Source: Thuidium tamariscinum | Lineage: Eukaryota; Streptophyta; Bryopsida; Hypnales; Thuidiaceae | Length of the DNA: 64,000 bases | Direction of reading: 5' to 3' | Assembly: GCA_947034885.2 (NCBI GenBank) | Contig: OX344749.2 | Coordinates: forward strand, 30,333,501 to 30,397,500 | In this document: positions 56,301 through 64,000 of the stretch, one piece after another | Position numbering within the stretch: the stretch's first letter is position 1 | Layout of the letters: every line of letters begins with the position of its first letter | Program-made: the position numbers and the translations under genes | The notes under the pieces: generated by a model | Database searches by the model: none | What the model was told of the DNA's origin: nothing | The model's input: the letters and a program-made list of their open reading frames with translations, nothing else

Positions 56301-59300
56301 TTTGGAAGATAATAGTAAAAAATAAGTCAACTATAGTAACTTCAAGAAATTGTTCTAATGTTCAAAAAATAAGGGTATGAGTTCACTCTATCTTTACAAC
56401 CTTCTTTGATGCTTCCTAATGATTTATTTCAACTCCTAAAGATGTGGAAGCATAAACTCTTGGCCCATTTAGGCATTTAGGGGTTAAGAACTAATATCCA
56501 CAACCCTCCTATCCAACAGCAAAGGTTTGATAGATAGTGAATGACTAAGCAGATTGTTATCATAGAAAGAGATGCAAGCCAAAACTTCTGCAGATGCTTT
56601 GAACGTTCTGATATGAAATTGCAAACAATGTGAGTCTAACGTTGCCTAGAAACCTTCATGTGATTTGCGTAGCTTCATAAACACTCAGTATACAGAACGG
56701 TAGTGTTACCTGAGCTTCAAGTCGAGAGAAGGGCACGACTTCAATTCCTGACTGAGGTGGCAGTGACGGCACTAAATTCTCGGCACCTCCCACAACCTAC
56801 ATAATTCAAGCTTGTGTTTATTTGATTGAAAAATTCGAAGTAAAGTGAAAACCATACAAAGCGCCTTCAAACTCAATCAGTCACAGAACAAGAAATCAAA
56901 GATGACTTAACCTGTGAATGACCAAGGCTTCATGGCTTTAATACCAATTCGCTTGACCATATTCACTTGATCACATTGCGAAAATCAATAATGCAAATGG
57001 GGATAAATTTATATCACTAGACCTTGGTCCCTTAAGGGTTAACCATACCCGACCAGATAACCAGGAGAAGAGAGATTCCAGCAGTACTTACCACAATGAG
57101 GCGTAAACTAGGGAGTTCCGAAAGGCAACTTAGTAACTGCTCCAACCAATACAAGCAGAAATTTGAGAGAAGTTATTCCAAGCACAGTCCGACTTTGTAT
57201 AGTTATTCAACGAATTAACCCCGAGGTGACCAAATGGACAAAAGGAGCCCCTTCAACATCTATAGGAGTTAAAAATAAATCATCAAGAAACGTATCAAAA
57301 CAAAACAAATAGAAACAAGATACCATTTCGTACATTTCTGAACAATGGAAATAACTGTTTAGAAAGCTACAAGTAGCATCCAACGTGGACTTTCTATCTT
57401 CAGCGTAGGAAACCAACTACAAGGTCTGAACCGCAAGAACAACTCACAGTACGCAGCATGTCTTGGGTACAGAACACAGCAGCAACTTCCGCATGGTTGA
57501 CGATGTATTTCACAGCATCAGCTCCTGCAAACAAGAAACATTTATCAAGTTCTCACTCACACAAGTGGCACTATCTTGAGGGATGCGTTATGATACAGAA
57601 GAGAGCATATGCAAACAATATACTAGCTGCTTCACTGAACTTGGTCCCACAGCTTCAAATCTACTCTTACGTTCAATCCGAAGTCAAGAATGGAAATTTA
57701 ATATAAATATAGTTACCACGGGAATTTTGAAGAGTGCAAATTACCCAAAGTGTCATAGAGAGGAACGGATACATATGAGTAGGCAGCACATGCAAGTTCT
57801 GAGATAATCCACTCCGGTCGATTGATCATATACAACCCAATGCATGAACCCTGCATAACATAAAAAGTCAGGAATGGTCACTTGAGTAGTGCACAAAAAT
57901 TTGAGTGGGATAACGCGCACTCGATTCTACGTTTTTTGCATAAACCTACACTGCTGGAAACAGAAGTCAAATATTTTAATCTGTGAATTGTCTGCAACTT
58001 AAGTGAGAAGCTTATGAAGTGCTTACCTTGGGGATGCCATGCTGAACAAGCCCTGACCCAATTGCAGCGCGCGCAGTTCCTACTTCTCCATAAGTCATCC
58101 ACCTATATCTGCAGAGAGCAAATACATGCTCAATAGAAGACACGAAGGACGCCTGACATTTAGCAAGTTTTGAGTATGGAAGCTACATCTGTAATTAAGC
58201 CTACCTTGGAAAGCCTTATAGTCTAGACTAGACTTGCAAGCAACAAGTTTTTCGTTATATTTAAACTGCGCCAGGAAATTCTACACAGCATCAAGAGAAT
58301 GTTCCCCATGATTCATGAAGCAATATCCAGGCAATGGTCACAGTGATCAAGTAGAGACCTCCTTATCTAACTTTTGCGAGGCCTCCACATGGTCACTATG
58401 ACAGCACGGCAACCTCCCATTCATGATGGGGGAATTTCTCCTTATGACGCTGTCTAGGAGTTCCTGACACGGTCTAAATTTTACTGAAAACCTTGTTAGG
58501 TATACGAGTTTGCAACAAGATGAGTGGCAATTCCATGATCTACAAGAATAGAGAATAAGGAATATTCTTACTCTCCCACGGTACCATCGCCTCGAATGCG
58601 AGTTCCCAAACACTTATTCTCTGCAAAGGCTGCCTTCGCGTACCTTCAAATAAATCCACACAAGCAAGGTATGTTGTGAACAACACCTACAAAAATCATA
58701 GCATAGTTGTTCAACTGAACTTAAGTCATGAAGACTGACACAAAAGCTAAAAATTACGCAATCAAAGTGAAACATAGTAACAAAAGCAATTCCTTAATCA
58801 TAGATGCCTCACACGAAGTTGTCGTGCAACGTTCGAATCTCGGGGTGTTCAGGCCAATGATCCAAAAGCTCAAGCGGGGATGTCACTGATCTGCAATAAG
58901 CCAGACCACACAGTCGAATCAAAATGAAGAGAACCTGATAATGTGAAATCGGATCAAACGACTAAAAAACCACGGTGTACACAAATACAGTGTCATGAAC
59001 AAAAAAGAAACTGGAAAGAACATTAACGATGACCAAACACATAATGGTTCAGCCGTCTCAAAACAACAATAGATTACCTTGTGCGAGTGATTAGAGAATC
59101 CAGTTGCATGTCATTATTACTACGGATCAACATAGGTTTATGCAAGAATTCAGTTACCTATGAACGTTCCATTTACCAGAGCTCAACTTCTCTGGCAGCT
59201 TTACGGAATATTCTTCCTCTGAAAATTTCACAAAAAGAAACCAGAACAGGTATTTTAGCAGATTGCGACCTATTCACAACAGTCTATATCCTACAAAGTC

Positions 59301-60513
59301 TGAAACGTGAAAAAAATGAAACCCTAGAAGGCCCAAATTGGGTACGTCATACGGGACTTTCTTTTACCTGATATTATTTATTTATTGACCAACACATGCA
59401 ATGTTCTTCACTGATATAAAAACTGTCTCTGTGTGACTCTATTTTCACGATGTGATCAGTGGCACTGGTCATTTAAAACCACAAATCCTTGGTCCTTGAT
59501 TCGTTGGGTTAAGAACCAATGACGGGCATAAAAGACAAAAGGAGAAGACTTTGCCACAAAACAAAGATAGCATTATCATACCTATAAGATATTCGCCAGC
59601 AGTTGGTCGGCACTCCAGCTGTAGAGGCTCCTCTGCACAGAAGCAAGCTGTGAGCTTACAAATGCCGCAGAGACAACGGTTCAGATAATACCGAACTAAA
59701 TGCCGAAAGTGGACTTAAACTCTTCAAACAGGCAAGAAATCTAGATTCAGGAGACAAACTTGGTAGGAAGCAAATAACAAAGCCCCTCAACAAGCTACAA
59801 AGCTCATAGATTCAGCATTTTAATTCCTGAATTACCTCACCTTCCGCATTCAGGATAGCGCCTCCAATTTCAGACAACCTACAATTATGAATTCGACACA
59901 CATAGTACAGCTATTCCCACTAGACGGACACTTACAACCAATGAAAATCATAAAAATCTGATAGAGACTCTTTATGGCTTCTAAACGATACACCCCATAC
60001 AAATACTATCTTTGAGTAGCGTGAGAAGTTTAAGGAGTCTAGAAAGCCCAATGTCGTTTCATTTCCCACGCAATATTTTTGCAAAAACATAGGCCAAGTT
60101 CTGCAACTATCACTGCCTTCTCGAAAAGAGTTGCTAACACCTTGGGCCCATCTGCTAATTCAAGGAAGAATCGGGATCCTCTGACAGTCTCTTTCTTTGC
60201 CACACATGCTCGTACATGTTGAGATCAACAATGAAAGCATTGGTACTCACCATCTAAAGACCTAAAAAACTGAACAGAGATGTACAAATATTTAGATTCA
60301 GCCAACTGGTAGTAAGGAAGTGTAGTTACTACCATCCATACTGCAGCTACAGTGACGAGGGTAGAAGGTCAAAACTACTCTAGAATGTTATGATGGGTTC
60401 AAAAACATCAACTTCAATTCTAAATCTGTACCCGACGCCTTCGTCTGCAAATGTGCATTCAGCATGCGTAGCCGCCTTTGTGTGGTATCCATCACCACAG
60501 GGTCAGACTCCAT
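50349..60513 (-). CDS. LACS: Peroxisomal long-chain acyl-CoA synthetase (LACS6/7 type), ~25 exons
   Basis: It activates fatty acids to acyl-CoA for peroxisomal beta-oxidation. I placed 24 exons by phase and family order, with ends at 59878-59841, 59632-59582, 59218-59158, 58890-58813, 58643-58572, 58108-58027, 57850-57745, 57524-57448, 57136-57092, 56796-56710, 56161-56072, 55649-55570, 55242-55149, 54734-54646, 54439-54351, 54127-53998, 53578-53460, 53137-53014, 52782-52696, 52207-52104, 51747-51662, 51367-51278, 51029-50943 and 50456-50349, plus a first exon from 60513. Total is about 724 aa (LACS6 and LACS7 are about 700). Seen motifs: the AMP-binding loop [30 protein letters not shown], the TGD/IDR region HTGDIG and IIDRKKNIF, and [13 protein letters not shown]. 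Residues 14-22, RLRMLNAHL, are a perfect PTS2. The C-terminus is RSSL. Two introns have GC donors. The exon-1 donor (about 60413) is the only uncertain junction. Confidence 0.92.
51658..51661 (-). other. GC-AG intron donor in the acyl-CoA synthetase gene
   Basis: On the minus strand the exon ends ATCAAG and the intron starts GCAAGT, the known consensus for GC donors. Using any nearby GT would break the frame with the following exon ([12 protein letters not shown]). Confidence 0.8.
55325..55559. repeat. Intronic MITE pair, copy 1 (acyl-CoA synthetase intron)
   Basis: This segment matches 56274-56487 along its length, from GCTAAAAT(T)AGAAAGTCCA to a final GGGTTAA, through TTCTGTTGTTCAAAAAA / TTCTAATGTTCAAAAAA and GATTTATTTCAA-like parts. 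The right end has the TTAA-family form. The left end is degraded. Confidence 0.65.
56068..56071 (-). other. Second GC-AG intron donor in the acyl-CoA synthetase gene
   Basis: The exon ends GTTCCTAAG inside the AMP-binding signature (TSGTTGVPK), and the intron begins GCACGT. The next exon restarts in phase 0 with GGAGCAATG (GAM), so a GT donor four bases on would shift the frame. Confidence 0.75.
56274..56487. repeat. Intronic MITE pair, copy 2 (neighbouring intron)
   Basis: The left end is TGAACCCTAGTGCCC and the right end is GGCATTTAGGGGTTAA, so the termini read as inverted TTAA-family ends. It lies two introns upstream of its partner in transcription order, in the same orientation. Confidence 0.65.
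56908..57042. mobile_element. Small TTAA-ended MITE in an acyl-CoA synthetase intron
   Basis: The left end TTAACCTGTGAATGACCAAGG and the right end CCTTGGTCCCTTAAGGGTTAA are inverted repeats (both read TTAACC, then ACCAAGG). At about 135 bp it is the shortest TTAA-flanked element in the window. Confidence 0.6.
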
Positions 60514-62150
60514 TCCTCGTCCTCAGCTGGTTTCTAAGCTCCAAAACTGGGTAGCCAACCACAAAAAATAGCGTGAACAATAAACTGAAGGTCATTTCGG
60601 AGAATTCAATCTGTCTGAAGGGGGTAGAAAATCTAGATCAACTCTTTCCAAACCTTTTGCATGTACCGCTACAGTACTTTAAAAGACTAATTCTCTTGCT
60701 TTCTCTCTATTGCAAAGTCAGCTGGACGTAAATCACTTGAAAATTCAACTTGGAAAATGAAAAGAAAAAGAAAAAAGAAAATTCAAGTATTCGATACTCC
60801 AGAAAGTAAGCAAAACTAAAATGATTCAGACACAAAAATCAGTTGATGTCAAATAAATCTTCAAAACTGCAAGGCTAGTGTTTGAACAAAAGTACTGACC
60901 ATCCACAATAATTGCCAGTAATAAACTAAACAAAAAAAATACGAATCTCTAAATCTAACCTAAAGAAACGTTAACTACGTTGGCAATTTGCTGATTACCT
61001 TAAATTCCAAGGAATCAATACGCCCAGGATTCAAATTCCAGATTACCAACAGACCTCTACCAACTGGGAGATCAAAACTTCACGATGGAGTGACCTCGAA
61101 GGTAATCGAAGCAATCACACCACCCTTTCGACATACGCACGCAAAGCGTCTCATCAGACAGGCACAAATCAAAGTACGAGAACCTTTTGACGAGGAAGAC
61201 GAAGAAGTTGGAGCTTCGATCCGACAGGGGCTAGAAAAAAACATTAAAGAAAAACAGAGTTCGGTGCGTGGGACCCACTCAACGCTAAAAAACGGATAAC
61301 GATGCAAGAAACCCGGGATCAAAGTTGTCCGAGTCAGGTCCAGCTTTCCGTAAACAGCCAAATCCAGAGCACACAAAATAAACCGCCCCTAATACTCTTC
61401 AAGCTCAAAGAGCAAGAGCAAGCAATAGATCGAGTACTTCAAACTGACCTGTCGTCTCTAAAAGCAAGCAAGAAAAAAGAAAGCAGGCGTATGCTTTATT
61501 CTTGCTTGCTGTTGAAAAATTCAAAACACGAATTAATTTGTTACCCTAACTGAACTTGGTCAAGAAAGCCTTCTAATCGAAATTTTTATCGTAGGTTACT
61601 AAAAATTAGGTCCGGATCTTGAAATTTCACGGTGACTCGCAACTGGATCGATCAAATCAAATCAAATCAAATAGTCACTCGAGAAAACAAAAAGATATCG
61701 TCAGCGCCTTCGACCAACATTTCTTACGTTGGGACGACAAGATCGATTCGGTTCTTGCTTTGGTCGAACTTTTCCTCTAGAATTGCCCAGAAGCTCGATC
61801 GATTGAAGCCACGAACTACTATGGAGCGATGGAGCACTTGAGATATTGAGGATGAGAAGATTCTTAAGAAGGAATTGAGTTGTTGCAGTGGAAGAATGAG
61901 ATTGCTTCGATGGAGCTAGGTGCACATGGCTGGCACTACTGACGAGAGTTGCTTGCGTGACGTGCGAAATAACCGTGGCTTCCGTCTTCAATGGCGCCCA
62001 TGGATCCCACGGCAGTGGACTTCTACTGTCATGGCAGAGACTGAGAGAGTCAGAGTGGAACCCCGTCCAACCAGTTAGGGACTGTAACGTGAAAACACTC
62101 CCAATAACTTAGTCCCGAAAACCTGAAAATAAGGAATTCAGCATAGTTGG
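60514..62150 (-). promoter_or_regulatory. Leader and promoter region of the acyl-CoA synthetase gene
   Basis: Composition is less A/T-rich than distal DNA between about 61000 and 62080, and several gene-like frames appear here without domains. One minus frame ending MRRFACVCRKGG...ITFE before a possible donor at about 61099 could be a non-coding leader exon. The coding start is at 60513, where the PTS2-bearing frame begins. Confidence 0.35.
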
Positions 62151-62240
62151 AGGCACTTCTTTCTAGAGAAAAAAATTAAGGAGAAGAAGAGACTAAGACA
62201 TAACATCCCTGAAATAGGGTCTTATCTTTCCAAAACTTAA

Positions 62241-62626
62241 GAGCATCCCAATGGGATTTTTGGCAACAATGCAGACTCCGAGAATGGTCATGCCTATGCC
62301 ATAGTGCTTGTCCCACGGGACGCATAGCCATGCAAAAAGAAAGGATGGGCCTTGCCAAATTTAATGATGGCTCGGCCAAATGGAGAGAATTTGGTTAGGT
62401 TTGGTGGGCTTTTTAAAAAATTTAATTCCTACTTTCAAGGCACTTTAGGATTGACAAAGGGTTTGTTTTATCGGAATCCATAACAAAGTACTTCAAAATC
62501 TGAAATAGTTTGTTCCCCGTACTCATTCACTATGTGGGGGTGGGGCAAATTTATTTGGCCAAATCCGGGCTTGCTCGATGGCTCTGCAAGTAGTCCCTGC
62601 CCGCACCTCTCTAATTGGGGATGCTC
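62241..62626. mobile_element. Tourist/Harbinger-type MITE, 386 bp
   Basis: The left end is GAGCATCCCAATGGG and the right end, reverse-complemented, is GAGCATCCCCAATTAG. GAGCATCYCCA is a well-known Tourist-type terminus. TAA flanks both sides (62238-62240 and 62627-62629), as expected for PIF/Harbinger. No transposase is present. Confidence 0.82.
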
Positions 62627-62629
62627 TAA

Positions 62630-64000
62630 CTATATAGCTAGATGAAAATCAAAGCATAATCATGTAGAATAAAATAGTGCTTAGAATTCTCAATCAATCC
62701 CAAAAGTGCAAAAAAGGAGATACATAGAGTATTTCTAATTTACTCTAATATAACCAAGTGCTATGAAAACAAGTCCATGTGCATGATCATAGATAGGATG
62801 TTCCAATGTTGAATTGTATTTCCTCCAAGTACTCTTAAAAAAAGGGAGATTTTGACCTAAAGGCTTAGCCTTAACTGTGTCTGTCCCAAATACAAAACAA
62901 ACCAATGTAATATTAGTGAAGATGCATAAAGTGTCTTAAAGTAAAAGCCAATTGCTATCTATGTCATAGGTCAACAAAAAACAAACAAGGAGAACATGAA
63001 ATCACAAGATTCCATGAAAAAAGTATAATCCTAAGCAAAACAACAAGTCTAGTGACCTTTGCCATTCCTATGAGGTACAAAGTCTTGAAGCTTAAGGGTT
63101 GCACCAAAATTCCACCCCTACCCAAACTCAAATGTTACAGTGAAAGAAAAAGAATGTGAGGCATAGAAGTCACCATATTCTAACTAGTTTGAACTTAAGA
63201 GGGAAAACCCACCAAAATGGTCATAAAAGAATAGTTAAGCCAATTCATTATGCTAAAAACTAAGGAGTAGCTTATTAATTAAATAACCATAGTGGGGGTG
63301 TAGATGGTACATTCCACCAAAAAAAGGCTCGAAATTATGTACAATAGAGAAAGTTACATCATGTGGATATATTGGAATAAACTTGTCTCAATATAATTTA
63401 AAATTAAAAACATCATCAAAATCAACATCTTATGTTGAATGTGATTATGGATATGAAACCATAAAATTAACAATTTGCTATAAGGAATTAAATATTGGAG
63501 TGTCCTAAAATTTACTATAAAATAAAAATAAAATAAAATAAAATAAAAAATTGATGGCAAATATTCAAATGAGGTCGTAGTATAGGAAATATAGTTTGTT
63601 TACCACTAGGTCTACTTTTTAAATTTTATGCCATAGGAAATTTGAACAAAAAGATGAAGAATTGTCCTATGACTAAAGAAGAAGAAGAAAAAAAGTCTTC
63701 AAGTCTATTTACACAAAAAAACTTTGGATTGGATTACAAAGAAATGAAGCGTTTTCATTGGAATGTAGCTATGGACCCAAAATAAAAACCTATTCAAAAC
63801 ACTCTATTTCTATGGGATCCAATCCAAAGTTTGTTTGTTTTTTGGCATAAACATATTCTTATTAGCAATTGAAATCATGTATTTTCTACAAAAGAATTAT
63901 GATTTTTTGAGAAGATATGCATTTTCTTTAATTATTTGAAAAAGACTATGAATTTTCAAACGGGAATCCTAAAACTATCACAAAACTTGATACTAATACT
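62630..64000. other. A/T-rich intergenic DNA, nothing recognised
   Basis: A short AAATA repeat lies at about 63519-63547. No open frame with a domain, no RNA gene and no complete transposon were seen up to the window edge. Confidence 0.5.

Noticed and set aside
61080-61376. 98-codon minus frame and overlapping plus frames in the acyl-CoA synthetase leader
   Set aside because: No domain and no splice phase compatible with the PTS2-bearing first exon. At most it is a non-coding leader exon.
1-64000. CRISPR arrays, bacterial operons, rRNA and tRNA genes
   Set aside because: None seen. The tandem repeats present have no spacer structure, and the genes are intron-bearing plant genes. I did not run a tRNA scan.

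Overview
The window is nuclear DNA of a land plant. The genes have many GT-AG introns with typical plant exon sizes, and their products are organellar or peroxisomal plant proteins: the mitochondrial processing peptidase alpha subunit, a plastid fibrillin, a mitochondrial GrpE and a peroxisomal long-chain acyl-CoA synthetase. A small secreted S-protein homologue also points to a plant. Genes are separated by long A/T-rich, repeat-laden intergenic DNA. A seed-free plant (bryophyte or lycophyte grade) is plausible, from the short MPP-alpha intron set and the GATC/CTAG-rich island at 31-34 kb, but the sequence alone does not prove it.

Layout. 1-9.0 kb: no gene; mostly dispersed repeats and MITE-like elements, including a copy interrupted by a TTAA-flanked element (3735-4651). 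9.99-20.83 kb: two MPP-alpha genes in head-to-head orientation, forming a 2,659-bp inverted duplication (9994-12652 and 18169-20827) around a 5.5-kb spacer full of transposable-element debris. 24.0-26.4 kb: a five-exon fibrillin (FBN5-like). 26.4-38.1 kb: repeats, a CACTA-type element (29561-30615) and a single-exon S-protein homologue (32538-32945, minus) in a compositionally different island. 38.9-42.2 kb: a six-exon mitochondrial GrpE. 42.8-44.2 kb: a broken or unresolved frame on the minus strand and a two-exon gene of unknown function on the plus strand. 45.7-47.8 kb: a foldback CACTA-like element with a 48-bp tandem array. 50.35-60.51 kb: a 25-exon LACS6/7-type acyl-CoA synthetase (minus) with a perfect N-terminal PTS2 and two GC-AG introns. 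62.2-64 kb: a Tourist/Harbinger MITE and otherwise nothing recognised.

The genes form no operon-like unit. Two (MPP-alpha, GrpE) serve mitochondrial protein import and maturation, and the others are unrelated housekeeping or secreted functions. The most striking non-genic feature is a family of roughly 0.9-kb non-coding elements that begin and end with TTAA followed by CCCCTAAA. Several copies lie in this window and a related empty site can be read directly, which suggests piggyBac-like non-autonomous transposons. At least six other terminal-inverted-repeat families can also be defined from pairs of copies or target-site duplications.

Exon boundaries were derived by hand from reading frame, splice consensus and remembered family sequence. 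No alignment or search was run.
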